Notes: generated from the sequence alone by a model not told the origin. A stretch of 64,000 bases of DNA from Euborellia annulipes (GCA_023213315.1 JAKCPI010005512.1:1-64000); one strand, 5' to 3'; numbered from the stretch's first letter, positions 1 through 11,921 are shown. Program-made: numbers and translations.

Positions 1-3000
1 GGGTTTTAGGGGGGACAGCATGTTTCGAAATAATTATCACCATTGGACTCACGGTTGGTCATAGAGTCCAAATCCGTCGAGTTCACGTTTTTGATAAAAT
101 TTTTTTTTTTAATTGCGAAGCAGATACATTATAAGACTCTTTCTTGAATATCTCCGCAACGGAATGACCTAGCGCGATGATTATGGGCGCAAACTTTAGA
201 GGAGATTCTGCTCTTTCCGATAGCCCATCCAGCTTTCCAAATAACCTGCAATTGAGGGAGAAAATGCCACGTCACGATTGAAATAACAGAGCTATTGTGT
301 AGCCCATAAGCGTCCAAAAATCAAATTTAATTCTGAATCTGACCCACTAATTAAATCTCAAATTAGATATTTAATTAACAGAGCTGATTGCGATTTCTCC
401 AATTTTGAGGGGGGGGTTTTAGGGGGGACAGCATGTTTCGAAATAATTATCACCATTGGACTCACGGTTGGTCATAGAGTCCAAATCCGTCGAGTTCACG
501 TTTTTGATAAAATTTTTTTTTTTTAATTGCGAAGCAGATACATTATAAGACTCTTTCTTGAATATCTCCGCAACGGAATGACCTAGCGCGATGATTATGG
601 GCGCAAACTTTAGAGGAGATTCTGCTCTTTCCGATAGCCCATCCAGCTTTCCAAATAACCTGCAATTGAGGGAGAAAATGCCACGTCACGATTGAAATAA
701 CAGAGCTATTGTGTAGCCCATAAGCGTCCAAAAATCAAATTTAATTCTGAATCTGACCCACTAATTAAATCTCAAATTAGATATTTAATTAACAGAGCTG
801 ATTGCGATTTCTCCAATTTTGAGGGGGGGTTTTAGGGGGGACAGCATGTTTCGAAATAATTATCACCATTGGACTCACGGTTGGTCATAGAGTCCAAATC
901 CGTCGAGTTCACGTTTTTGATAAAATTTTTTTTTTTTAATTGCGAAGCAGATACATTATAAGACTCTTTCTTGAATATCTCCGCAACGGAATGACCTAGC
1001 GCGATGATTATGGGCGCAAACTTTAGAGGAGATTCTGCTCTTTCCGATAGCCCATCCAGCTTTCCAAATAACCTGCAATTGAGGGAGAAAATGCCACGTC
1101 ACGATTGAAATAACAGAGCTATTGTGTAGCCCATAAGCGTCCAAAAATCAAATTTAATTCTGAATCTGACCCACTAATTAAATCTCAAATTAGATATTTA
1201 ATTAACAGAGCTGATTGCGATTTCTCCAATTTTGAGGGGGGGTTTTAGGGGGGACAGCATGTTTCGAAATAATTATCACCATTGGACTCACGGTTGGTCA
1301 TAGAGTCCAAATCCGTCGAGTTCACGTTTTTGATAAAAATTTTTTTTTTCATTGCGAAGCAGATACATTATAAGACTCTTTCTTGAATATCTCCGCAACG
1401 GAATGACCTAGCGCGATGATTATGGGCGCAAACTTTAGAGGAGATTCTGCTCTTTCCGATAGCCCATCCAGCTTTCCAAATAACCTGCAATTGAGGGAGA
1501 AAATGCCACGTCACGATTGAAATAACAGAGCTATTGTGTAGCCCATAAGCGTCCAAAAATCAAATTTAATTCTGAATCTGACCCACTAATTAAATCTCAA
1601 ATTAGATATTTAATTAACAGAGCTGATTGCGATTTCTCCAATTTTGAGGGGGGGGTTTTAGGGGGGGACAGCATGTTTCGAAATAATTATCACCATTGGA
1701 CTCACGGTTGGTCATAGAGTCCAAATCCGTCGAGTTCACGTTTTTGATAAAATTTTTTTTTTTTAATTGCGAAGCAGATACATTATAAGACTCTTTCTTG
1801 AATATCTCCGCAACGGAATGACCTAGCGCGATGATTATGGGCGCAAACTTTAGAGGAGATTCTGCTCTTTCCGATAGCCCATCCAGCTTTCCAAATAACC
1901 TGCAATTGAGGGAGAAAATGCCACGTCACGATTGAAATAACAGAGCTATTGTGTAGCCCATAAGCGTCCAAAAATCAAATTTAATTCTGAATCTGACCCA
2001 CTAATTAAATCTCAAATTAGATATTTAATTAACAGAGCTGATTGCGATTTCTCCAATTTTGAGGGGGGGTTTTAGGGGGGGACAGCATGTTTCGAAATAA
2101 TTATCACCATTGGACTCACGGTTGGTCATAGAGTCCAAATCCGTCGAGTTCACGTTTTTGATAAAATTTTTTTTTTTAATTGCGAAGCAGATACATTATA
2201 AGACTCTTTCTTGAATATCTCCGCAACGGAATGACCTAGCGCGATGATTATGGGCGCAAACTTTAGAGGAGATTCTGCTCTTTCCGATAGCCCATCCAGC
2301 TTTCCAAATAACCTGCAATTGAGGGAGAAAATGCCACGTCACGATTGAAATAACAGAGCTATTGTGTAGCCCATAAGCGTCCAAAAATCAAATTTAATTC
2401 TGAATCTGACCCACTAATTAAATCTCAAATTAGATATTTAATTAACAGAGCTGATTGCGATTTCTCCAATTTTGAGGGGGGGTTTTAGGGGGGGACAGCA
2501 TGTTTCGAAATAATTATCACCATTGGACTCACGGTTGGTCATAGAGTCCAAATCCGTCGAGTTCACGTTTTTGATAAAAATTTTTTTTTTTCATTGCGAA
2601 GCAGATACATTATAAGACTCTTTCTTGAATATCTCCGCAACGGAATGACCTAGCGCGATGATTATGGGCGCAAACTTTAGAGGAGATTCTGCTCTTTCCG
2701 ATAGCTCATCCAGCTTTCCAAATAACCTGCAATTGAGGGAGAAAATGCCACGTCACGATTGAAATAACAGAGCTATTGTGTAGCCCATAAGCGTCCAAAA
2801 ATCAAATTTAATTCTGAATCTGACCCACTAATTAAATCTCAAATTAGATATTTAATTAACAGAGCTGATTGCGATTTCTCCAATTTTGAGGGGGGGTTTT
2901 AGGGGGGACAGCATGTTTCGAAATAATTATCACCATTGGACTCACGGTTGGTCATAGAGTCCAAATCCGTCGAGTTCACGTTTTTGATAAAATTTTTTTT

Positions 3001-4485
3001 TTTTAATTGCGAAGCAGATACATTATAAGACTCTTTCTTGAATATCTCCGCAACGGAATGACCTAGCGCGATGATTATGGGCGCAAACTTTAGAGGAGAT
3101 TCTGCTCTTTCCGATAGCCCATCCAGCTTTCCAAATAACCTGCAATTGAGGGAGAAAATGCCACGTCACGATTGAAATAACAGAGCTATTGTGTAGCCCA
3201 TAAGCGTCCAAAAATCAAATTTAATTCTGAATCTGACCCACTAATTAAATCTCAAATTAGATATTTAATTAACAGAGCTGATTGCGATTTCTCCAATTTT
3301 GAGGGGGGTTTTAGGGGGGACAGCATGTTTCGAAATAATTATCACCATTGGACTCACGGTTGGTCATAGAGTCCAAATCCGTCGAGTTCACGTTTTTGAT
3401 AAAAATTTTTTTTTTAATTGCGAAGCAGATACATTATAAGACTCTTTCTTGAATATCTCCGCAACGGAATGACCTAGCGCGATGATTATGGGCGCAAACT
3501 TTAGAGGAGATTCTGCTCTTTCCGATAGCCCATCCAGCTTTCCAAATAACCTGCAATTGAGGGAGAAAATGCCACGTCACGATTGAAATAACAGAGCTAT
3601 TGTGTAGCCCATAAGCGTCCAAAAATCAAATTTAATTCTGAATCTGACCCACTAATTAAATCTCAAATTAGATATTTAATTAACAGAGCTGATTGCGATT
3701 TCTCCAATTTTGAGGGGGGGTTTTAGGGGGGACAGCATGTTTCGAAATAATTATCACCATTGGACTCACGGTTGGTCATAGAGTCCAAATCCGTCGAGTT
3801 CACGTTTTTGATAAAATTTTTTTTTTTTAATTGCGAAGCAGATACATTATAAGACTCTTTCTTGAATATCTCCGCAACGGAATGACCTAGCGCGATGATT
3901 ATGGGCGCAAACTTTAGAGGAGATTCTGCTCTTTCCGATAGCCCATCCAGCTTTCCAAATAACCTGCAATTGAGGGAGAAAATGCCACGTCACGATTGAA
4001 ATAACAGAGCTATTGTGTAGCCCATAAGCGTCCAAAAATCAAATTTAATTCTGAATCTGACCCACTAATTAAATCTCAAATTAGATATTTAATTAACAGA
4101 GCTGATTGCGATTTCTCCAATTTTGAGGGGGGGTTTTAGGGGGGACAGCATGTTTCGAAATAATTATCACCATTGGACTCACGGTTGGTCATAGAGTCCA
4201 AATCCGTCGAGTTCACGTTTTTGATAAAATTTTTTTTTTTTAATTGCGAAGCAGATACATTATAAGACTCTTTCTTGAATATCTCCGCAACGGAATGACC
4301 TAGCGCGATGATTATGGGCGCAAACTTTAGAGGAGATTCTGCTCTTTCCGATAGCCCATCCAGCTTTCCAAATAACCTGCAATTGAGGGAGAAAATGCCA
4401 CGTCACGATTGAAATAACAGAGCTATTGTGTAGCCCATAAGCGTCCAAAAATCAAATTTAATTCTGAATCTGACCCACTAATTAA
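1..4485. repeat. Satellite array, about 413-bp unit, ~11 tandem units
   Basis: Eleven head-to-tail units are visible, spaced 411-415 bp; most of the length variation is in a poly-G tract, a second G run and a poly-T tract. Each unit has a G6-8 run, TTTTAG6-7, then ACAGCATGTTTCGAAATAAT. Identity between units is very high, implying recent homogenisation. The array runs off the left edge; on the right the unit match stops at about 4485 inside CTAATTAA, so the last unit is partial. A 62-codon frame on the minus strand recurs in each unit (e.g. 129-317), but the unit near 2609-2797 carries a C-to-T at 2706 that turns a TGG codon into a stop, and the frame resembles nothing I know. I read it as non-coding satellite DNA. 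Confidence 0.97.
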
Positions 4486-4644
4486 TTCCCACGTTCAATT
4501 TAAAAAAATTTAACAGAATTGGATGTCTTTAAAACCTGCTAATAATTACTATTTAATAAAGTTTTTAAGATTAAATGTTTATAAACGAAGTAAAAAATTC
4601 TGAATTTTTTCACTTTTCGATTTGTAAGTTCACGATTATATTTT

Positions 4645-4685
<41 letters not shown>

Positions 4686-6025
4686 ACTACAACATTACGA
4701 GCTGAAATTTCTATAATTAAATTTGCTTTGCAAACCAATTTTTCTTCCAAATTTTTTTATTTATTTGGACTTTACTTATTGACACGGAACTAAATTAGTT
4801 TAGTTTCAAAGAAAAATTAGTGGTTTTTCACAGTCGAATGAGTTAAATAGAACTTGATTCTGACTGGCAATCTGACTGCTTCGTGTATGGATAACCTTAA
4901 CTGAATAAAATACTGCGAGTTCGGCTGATTCGGTCAGACAGTTGTGTTAAGGCCCCTTTAGAGCACGAAACCGGCGATTGATATGGTGCGTGCCTTCAGT
5001 GCACAATACACAGGGCAAGGCTTTTTTCTTCTAGAGATAATTCACCCTAATTTGTATTTTTTATACCTCTATTACGAGCACATAAAAATATTCTTTGTTT
5101 GTTTATTTATTTATTTTAAAACTTTGACCTTTTATATCTATTTTAAGAGAGCCCTAAAAGGCGCTCAACAGGAACGACCCCCTCATCTCTCTTTTTTTTT
5201 TCTTTCATTTTTGACCTTTTACTCTTTTTCTTTCTCTACTATTCCATTCCTTTTATCAGACATGTTTTTGTATTATTAATATCAAGTGAAATAACTGAGA
5301 GCTTATGTTATCTTTGAATTTTATAAGAATATTTTTTTTAAATAAAAAAAAAAAAAAAAAAATGCTGGTATTTATTTGTTCAAAGAATTAAAAAAAAGAG
5401 GGAGATTTTCGGTCAATGCCCGTTTTAATATGAATATTTTCTTTTAGAGATGTTACATTTTTGATTAATAAAAAAAAAAAAAAAATCGGTTCAGTGAATT
5501 TGAGCTTTTAAATTTTTAACATTTTTTTTTTCCAATGAAATATGAAAATAATAAATTTTATCAGAAAATAAAATTTGTATGATTTGGTTCCTCGTGTTAC
5601 AGCTACCTTTGTGGTTATAGTCGGATTATGAAACAATATCACGTTGTTATTGTTGTTGTATTATCAAAGGGTAATAGAGAGCGAAGAGGTATTCGCCCCT
5701 CCCCCGACTGTTAAATCAAGAGTCTCTCTAATAGTAGCTCTAAAGGTTCAAATGGAGCTGGGAGGTTGAGTATGGAGCCCTCGTGGTTGATGAGTGAAAC
5801 CACTAAGCTTTTAAGGGCCCATCCCTTATTCACGACTTATTTGTTTCATTTTATTGATCTCTACATTTTTATTGGTGCAATTTCAAATAAAAAAAAATTA
5901 CCTATTTTAATAACAAAAAAAAAATCTCTACAGATTAATCAACAAACAACTCTACTGGGTTTGAGTTAAAAAGTTTTGTCACTTAAATATAAGTTAAAGT
6001 TAAATATTTTGAATTAACCGCCATT
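4486..6025. other. AT-rich unique-looking stretch, no gene seen
   Basis: Contains a (TA)n run near 4651-4683 and several poly-A/poly-T tracts. Around 5495-5665 lies one copy of a short dispersed repeat (GAGCTTTTAAATTTTTA ... GTCGGATTATGAAACAATAT) that recurs at about 7375-7495. The open frames at 4983-5279 and 5766-5969 have low-complexity composition and no recognisable domain; I do not call them genes. Confidence 0.5.
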
Positions 6026-6029
6026 TTAA

Positions 6030-6708
6030 AGGTGCGATCACACCGAGACCTGACTTGTGTTTACTGACTGGAGTTCTAACCGAATTCAAATTGAGGGGGG
6101 TCACACACTAAAACTTGACTGGAGTGACGTAATCTTACTTCTCTGATATTTGGTATATAAGTATGTCGAAGGAGTAAACAATGCTTTTTACTTGAATGAT
6201 ACTATTTTCCTTCCCAGCAATTTATTTCTAAATAAACTTAATAAAACAAATTATCGTTATATCGAGAAATATTTTTACTAAATTTTAAGTAAAAATATTT
6301 CTTAATTGACTATTTAAAAAATAATATCTTATTAATTTAAAAAAATTTGTAATCTATTTGTTTTGACTTAACATATTTTCCTGCAATTTTTAATAAAAAA
6401 TAGAAGTTATCTCAAAATTATTATTTATTTGTATTATTATTGCTTCAATAAAGCCTTATATTGCCAAAAATGTATTTATTAAGGAACCGATCAAACAGCT
6501 GATTGAAAAAGTCGGCCATGTTGGCTTCCCAGCCAGCCGGAGTCAGGTCCCGATCCAACAAAATTGGTTGGCCACCAGAGTCCGTATCGTGACGTAGCTC
6601 CGCTCAACTCCGTTTCGGCAGCAGTGTGTGCACCTCCATAGAAATACATAGGTTGGGTCCTCCACCGGACTCAACTCAAGTCAAGTCAGGTTCCGGTGTG
6701 ATCGCACC
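6030..6708. mobile_element. TTAA-flanked MITE, family T1, long copy
   Basis: Terminal inverted repeats read AGGTGCGATCACACCGAGAC at the left and the complement of GGTGCGATCACACCGG at the right; a second inverted block (ACCTGACTTG / CAAGTCAGGT) follows. Both ends abut TTAA (6026-6029 and 6709-6712), with one extra A inside the left end. TTAA target duplication is typical of piggyBac-type transposases. There is no coding capacity. A shorter relative is at 36283-36662. Confidence 0.75.
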
Positions 6709-6932
6709 TTAATTGTTCGCTTGGTAATAAAGTTTTTTGTTTTTATCATCATGGAGTACAGAGTTGGGTTATTTTCAAGATTTTGTAGTTATTTACAAAA
6801 ATCTTGTAACTCTAAACAAGGGTTATTTATGTAAATAATTGTAAATAGCTCCGGTGCGCGTGCGCGAACCGCTCGAAAAATGAAACTCAAATAAAATTCA
6901 TCAAATTCAAACAAAAACAAGATTCAGTAATT

Positions 6933-7203
6933 TTTTTTTTTTTTTTTTTTTTATTGTTAAACATTTACACTTTTTTCCACTCACTCTCACATTCACACAC
7001 ACATACACACATTCTTTTCGGCTACTTAGGCCATTTAAGACTTAAACGATACACATAATTTATTAATATATATTTATATGATTTTATTTAAGCCATTTGG
7101 ATACCTAATGGCTTAAATAAAATCATCAGACTCCCTGGGATCCGAACCCCCGGCCCTTGGTATACAAGGCAGTCGGCTACCAACTACGCCAAGCCCGGGG
7201 GCT
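6933..7203 (-). mobile_element. tRNA-derived SINE (family S1), complete copy
   Basis: Minus-strand copy: the tRNA-like head lies at about 7120-7203, with A-box-like GGCGTAGTTGG and B-box-like GGTTCGGATCCC. It is followed by the family's hairpin (AAGCCATT ... AATGGCTT), a TG-rich stretch and a poly-A tail, seen here as poly-T at 6933-6952. A 12-bp target-site duplication, GATTCAGTAATT, flanks it at 6921-6932 and 7204-7215, as expected for target-primed reverse transcription. It needs a partner LINE for movement; none intact is in the window. Confidence 0.9.
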
Positions 7204-7309
7204 GATTCAGTAATTAATACTTATTAATTTATATTTCTTTTTTTATATTAAAATATAAGATGAGATGCTTTTAAAATGTTTTAATCCAAATTTTGTTTTT
7301 AGTTTCTCT

Positions 7310-7370
7310 TACCTCTATATATGTTAATATATAGAGAGAGAAAGAATTGTTTTCATGTCAAAAATTTGAT
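7310..7370 (-). repeat. E1 terminal hairpin fragment
   Basis: TTTCTCTTACC-TATATA...-AGAGAAAG hairpin followed by ATGTCAAAAATTTGATGTCG, the 'TA-hairpin' end of dispersed element E1. Only this end is present; the sequence then switches to the short dispersed repeat also seen near 5.5 kb. Confidence 0.6.
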
Positions 7371-8017
7371 GTCGATGAATTTGAGCTTTTAAATTTTTAT
7401 TTTTTTTTATTTTTTTTTTTTTCAATGAAATAAGCTACCTTTGTGGTTATAGTCGGATTATGAAACAATATCACGTTGTTATTGTTGTTGTAACACTTTA
7501 TAATAATAATAATCTGTCTCACATGAGGATAAAACTTACCTACTTATTAATTTAATAAATTAGAAAACAAAAATTATTAGTCATTTCAAACTCTACTCTA
7601 ATTGATTCATACTAAAAAAAAAAACAAAAATGAATAATTTTCATTAGTATAATGGTAAAGTATTAGAGAATAAGAGGGAAAGAGATAGAAAGGAGTCAAA
7701 TTGTGAATTGTGCTCAGTGGATCCATTTTAAATGTGGCAAGATTAGGAGTGCTATTAGGAGGCTCTTGTGAAGCCCTCAAATCCATGAATGAGCAGCAAA
7801 AGGGGCAGAGAGAGAAAGGGAAAGGGAAATAATCCCCTACCGCTATTATGGAGCATTTTTAAAGATTCAAGCGACCAAAAAAAAAAAAAAAAAAACGGTT
7901 AATCAGATGGAGATTAAAACTACATAGTACAAGTTTGTTTAATTAAATGAAACAAAAAAAAAAAAAAAAATCAATCGGGAATGACTTCCCCAAAACTTCC
8001 TTGTATATTTTATTTAT

Positions 8018-8465
8018 TTATTTATTGGCCTTCGGCACTTGTATGCCATTTTGGCCACCAGTCCAGTCATAAAATTTTGGCATTAGCACATTAAATTTGA
8101 CTATATATGAATATTGTTCACACTTAAAATACTGTATTAAATATTCTAAAATAAACGTCCTTCTCAAGAAGATGGAGGAGAAAAATAAGTGATGTAGGCC
8201 GCTCAATTTTCTTAACACTCAACCACTCTTCGAAACCACTTCTATCCAGAGATGGACATGACAGCACAATGTGCTCCAGGTCTGCGGTCACATTTGAATC
8301 ACTTGTGCAGTGATCATCTTCAACCACACCGATCCTCTTTAGGTGTGCCGGATAGCACCCGTGGCCGAATCTTATCCTGCACATGGATGAGATACACGAT
8401 CTCTTGGCAGGGAATCTATTAAACCAAGGAAGGGATCCAACTTTTGGATTGAGGAGCGAGTATTT
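8018..8465 (-). pseudogene. Non-LTR retrotransposon ORF2 C-terminal fragment (after RNase H-like region)
   Basis: The minus-strand frame reads through about 8460-8124 with a pattern typical of the C-terminal tail of jockey-type non-LTR ORF2 proteins: a run ending SLPWFNRFP, then CRIRFGHGCYPAHL, a short loop with D-D-x-C, and DLEHIVLSCPSLD. This is the usual layout of a few conserved Cys/His residues after the RNase H domain. No reverse transcriptase part adjoins it, so it is a 5'-truncated relic. The right edge abuts a second repeat (family E2) and its GT microsatellite. Clade assignment to jockey is tentative. Confidence 0.75.
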
Positions 8466-8519
8466 GAAACCTCTAGTTCTTGAGGAGAGGTGCCACTCTT
8501 CTCCTGCCCTCCTCCTGCC

Positions 8520-8566
8520 ACTTCTTCATGGTTAACTTTCTTGTATATTCTTTTGGAATTATGTCT

Positions 8567-8613
<47 letters not shown>

Positions 8614-9085
8614 CGAGTGTGTGTGTGTGTGTGTGTGTGATCACGATTGCTTAAAATCCAGACCTGCCAAATTGATGAAATTCGGTATATACTCCTTGCA
8701 CTAAAATTGTAGATTTCTATCAACTTTTGGAGTAAATACTTCACCTGGAAGTAGTACTTTACCAAAAAAGCTTTTTCAAAAATTTTGAAATTTTCAATTT
8801 TTTTGTCATATTATGATAAATTACCCTATTTTAAAAAATTTTTATTCTTTGACATTTTTTCGAAAACTGAAAGCACATCAGTTAAGTATTAGTACTCTTT
8901 GGACGATTTTGTTTAAAAACTTGTTTTCACGGTCCAGGACAGTACAAAACTTAATTCCTCGGGACCTTATAACGTGTATATCCGTCAAAATTTCGACAAC
9001 GAATTTTTGACATGAATCCAATACTTTCTCTCTCTATATATATAACATATATAGAAGTAAGAGAAAGCAAAAATGGAAATACTAA
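8520..9085 (+). repeat. E2/E1 composite dispersed repeat with GT microsatellite
   Basis: Starts with TTTCTTGTATATTCTTTTGG (family E2; also at about 16165 and, inverted, near 10415), runs through (GT)n at about 8567-8639 and shared text such as GATCACGATTGCTTAAAA, then passes into the E1-type right end (GAATTTTTGACATGAATCCA) and the terminal TA hairpin at about 9028-9078. E2 and E1 share the same right half here, so they are probably subfamilies or a fusion of two related elements. No coding capacity. Confidence 0.65.
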
Positions 9086-9785
9086 TGTCCGGGAGAGAGC
9101 ACAAATTAAAGTAAAAAAAAAATCCTTAAGCTATCCATAACTCGGTACTTTACCTTATATATATTTTTAGAGTGTAATAGCATTGGGGGTTGTAATAAAT
9201 GTGCGGAAGTCGGGAGCTCTAAATTTAATATAAAGAATTTCGGCCTCTCGAAGGGCCATAATTCAGGACCAGGGAATAATAGACCTTCACTTTTGGAAAT
9301 AAATGGTCTATTTTGTTTTATATATTGAATATTCATCTTAACTATCAATCTTTATATAGAGGTTATACGTGTATATTATACTTAGGTTTAAACAAAAGGA
9401 ATTTGTAATGTAAAAAAAATGAATAGTGCTTGTTTAAACTTGTCTTGTTTCATACCATTGCTGAATGGGGTAGGGTAATCTCATGTCTCTTCTTGTATTG
9501 TATGTAGTTGACCAGATTATTACAATAATTATCAAAAAATAAACGATTTTTTCTCAAGGTTGATTTTATTAAATCAAGCAAAGAAAAAATTAAGTCAATA
9601 TTTAAAAAGAAATTGAAATTTGTTTATGAACTTGAAACACGCGAAGGGAACAAGACAATCGTATATCAGTTGAACTGACTTCTTATAATCAAAGATAGAG
9701 CCAAAATAAACCTTTAAGAAAGAAGCTCAGGGTAAATAAATGTCTATAGTGAAATTCGATATATCGAATAAACATTAAAAATTCC

Positions 9786-9905
9786 CCCTCGGGCTTAGCC
9801 TAGTTGGTAGAGTGCCTGCCTTGTATACCAAGGGACGAGGGTTCGGATCCCAGGCAGTCAATTTGGATACTAAATGGCTTGAATAAGAATGCCTGGACCC
9901 CCAAT
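9786..9905 (+). mobile_element. tRNA-like SINE S1 head, partial
   Basis: tRNA-like unit with A-box-like TTAGCCTAGTTGG and B-box-like GGTTCGGATCCC, followed by a degraded S1 hairpin and the S1 phrase ATGCCTGGACCCCCAATTGA. The poly-A tail is missing. Instead an inverted S1 head starts about 50 bp further on. Confidence 0.75.
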
Positions 9906-9944
9906 TGATATATTTACAAATAACGAGAATCGTTTAAAGTTTTA

Positions 9945-10040
9945 TATAAATAAAATCTTCGGACTGCCTGGGGTCCGAACCCGCGACGTTCGGTATAGAA
10001 GGTAGACACGCTACCAACTACTCCAAGCCCCGTGGGCTTC
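9945..10040 (-). mobile_element. tRNA-like SINE S1 head, inverted partner
   Basis: Reverse-strand S1 head: the complement of the B-box region (GGGTCCGAACCC) and of the A-box region (CTACCAACTACTCCAAGC). With 9786-9905 it makes a tail-to-tail pair of tRNA-like units separated by about 50 bp, which could fold back on itself if transcribed. Confidence 0.7.
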
Positions 10041-10084
10041 ATTTGTTTATATTTACCCTTTTTTTTAATGACACCTCTATGATT

Positions 10085-10435
10085 TTGTTTTGAATTTTTA
10101 TCAAAATTAACGAAAAATGTCTTTTTCTTCTTTGATTATTTCAAAAACTATTCAGTTTTCGAAAAAATGTCAAAGAATAAAAACTTTTTAAAATAGAGTA
10201 ATTTATGATAATATGACAAAAAAAAAAAAAAATCGAAAATTTCAAAATTTTTGAAAAAACTTTTTAGGTAAAGTACTACTTCCAAGTGACGTATTTACTC
10301 CAAAAGTTGATAAAAATCTACAATTTTAATCTAAGGAGTATATACCATAATTCATGGATTTTTAAGCAATCGTGTTCACACACACACACACCCAGGCGTA
10401 ATTCCAAAAGAATATACAAGAAAGTTTTGGTGAAG
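10085..10435 (-). repeat. E2 dispersed repeat, inverted copy
   Basis: Reverse complement of the segment near 8520-8890: contains CAAAGAATAAAAACTTTTTA, the AGTACTACTTCC phrase, (CA)n at about 10377-10392 and ends with TTCCAAAAGAATATACAAGA. A third copy is at 16160-16370. No coding potential. Confidence 0.65.
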
Positions 10436-11240
10436 TCATTCCCCCATTTATTTTATATAATATTGAAATTTTTTCGTACTTACTTTTTAAAAGAATTTTT
10501 TCTAATTAGGCCTAACTTCTCTCTTTTACTTTCGCCTGTGTGAAAACGACATTAATTTATTTATCTTATCATATTAATGTCCTCGTTTAAGAAGACATGG
10601 CGGCGCCATTTATAAAACCGACTTGATCCTAATTACCAAGTTTCCTCCTCTCGATCTCCTATCAATATACGTCGTCGTTCTCTCCTCTCTCCCTTTTCCT
10701 TTGACCTCGTTTTCTCATTACATTTTTTTTCCACAGAACCCTTTCATCTTAAGGTGTATCGTTCTCTCATTTTCAAATATATATATATATATCCTTAGCA
10801 CACATATACCACGAGACAAGGCAACGTTGCCTTAAGCCCTTGAGTCCTATAGAGAGACGAGACCACAGCAGCATTTAAATGACGGGGGAAAACAGCGCAA
10901 GAAGTTTGCATTTCCTCCGACAAACCCGTTCGATTTCCTCTCTCCTAAAATCCACACCGACAACTTCTCTCACTCTCTCTCTCTCTTTCAACTAACTAAC
11001 TCCATCTCCTCTTTTGCTTGATAGTTGTTCCATTTATGGAACAAAAACAATTAAAAGAGATGTAATAGGATTTACGGTTTTGAGTTCTTCTTCTACTTCG
11101 TGGTTGATTGTTGTTTTGTCGCTTTTCAACTGGATAAAAATTCAATTTTAGTTTTGAAAAGGTAATTGTTTTAAGGATCGAAGGCAATAATTAATAAAGT
11201 TGCTGTGATATCCCGTTCTAAAGGAGTAGGCTATGCACCA
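10436..11240. other. Pyrimidine-rich unique sequence, no gene recognised
   Basis: About 10620-11000 is unusually rich in CT tracts and less AT-rich than its surroundings, with a TATA-like TTTATAAAA at about 10609-10617 just after GGCGGCGCC. This could be a promoter or 5' leader of a gene, but no open frame with recognisable protein follows, so I only flag it. Confidence 0.3.
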
Positions 11241-11242
11241 AT

Positions 11243-11310
11243 GCCAAGGGCGGATCCAGAAGAGTTTTCGGGGGGCACACAACTTTCTCTTACTTTCGGT
11301 AATTGCATTC
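11243..11310 (+). repeat. Orphan hAT-like left end fused to an E1 hairpin piece
   Basis: CAAGGGCGGATCCAG followed by a G-run resembles left ends of hAT-type MITEs (CAG/CAA-GGGCGGATCCAG class). About 30 bp later the text becomes CACACAACTTTCTCTTAC, the apical arm of the E1 hairpin. No matching right end found. Confidence 0.4.
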
Positions 11311-11392
11311 GGTTCTTGTTTACCAGAATATATTAATTTTAAAAATTTTATATTAAAAATAAAATTTAATTTCCAGAGGGAGGGTTTAATTT

Positions 11393-11570
11393 CATTTAAG
11401 GTCTTTTTCCGGCATCGAAGGCCATTTAGACCCTGTCTCTATTTATTTAAATTGGAAACCAATCCAATCGAAATAAATTTTTGTCGCATGAGACGGGATG
11501 CGAACCCTAGACCTTTGGTACCAAAAGCTAGTGCTCTAGCCCTGAACCACAGTTCAAGAGTGGAAGTGGG
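11393..11570 (-). mobile_element. tRNA-like SINE family S2
   Basis: Contains the S2 signature (TTTCATTTAAGGTCTTTTTC, GGCCATTTAGACC, then a complement B-box region GCGAACCCTAGACC). Other copies: about 47943-48125, 49739-49890, 61428-61570 on this strand and 54240-54420, 60240-60410 on the other. The long variable stretch hints at a Leu/Ser-type tRNA origin, which is only a guess. Confidence 0.65.
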
Positions 11571-11781
11571 GGTTATTAACCCCACCCCCATGTTGTATTC
11601 GCCTTTGACAGGTGCTAAGGGAGTCCCTCTTCAAACAAGGACATCTACCTAGCATGGAGGAGGTTGAATAAAAGGAAATAAAGTTAGGAATTAGCTAAAC
11701 TTATGAAGGGTGGAGGAAGAGTTAAAGATAATGTAACTTAACGGAGTAGCCAGTAAATTGTTACTCATAATACTATAGGAT

Positions 11782-11921
11782 AAAGGTTAGAGAATATCGG
11801 TAGATAGGAAAGGAGAATGCAGCCAGGTATTGAGTCTGCACTCAATACCTGGCTGCATTCTCCTTTCCTATCTACTGTTTAAATACAACACCACTTTAAA
11901 TTCTTCAAAGGTTAGAGAATA
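11782..11921. repeat. Perfect 35-bp hairpin inside a 16-bp direct repeat
   Basis: Left stem 11801-11835, 4-base loop CTGC, right stem 11840-11874, with no mismatch by eye. The whole is bracketed by two identical 16-mers, AAAGGTTAGAGAATAT (11782-11797 and 11906-11921), which look like a target-site duplication. Stem perfection means it is young or maintained. Confidence 0.85.

Noticed and set aside
129..317. 62-codon minus-strand ORF repeated in nearly every satellite unit
   Set aside because: Identity follows that of the whole repeat unit, one unit has a stop in it, and the protein has no recognisable feature.
1..4485. CRISPR array
   Set aside because: Units are ~413 bp and uniform throughout, with no short repeat/variable spacer pattern; context is eukaryotic.
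7120..7203. Functional tRNA gene
   Set aside because: tRNA-like head has mismatched stems and is followed by the SINE body, poly-A and a target duplication. The same applies to 9786, 26811, 31480 and 60514.
8372..8704. Repeated His-Thr or Cys-Val ORFs on both strands
   Set aside because: Translation of the GT microsatellite.
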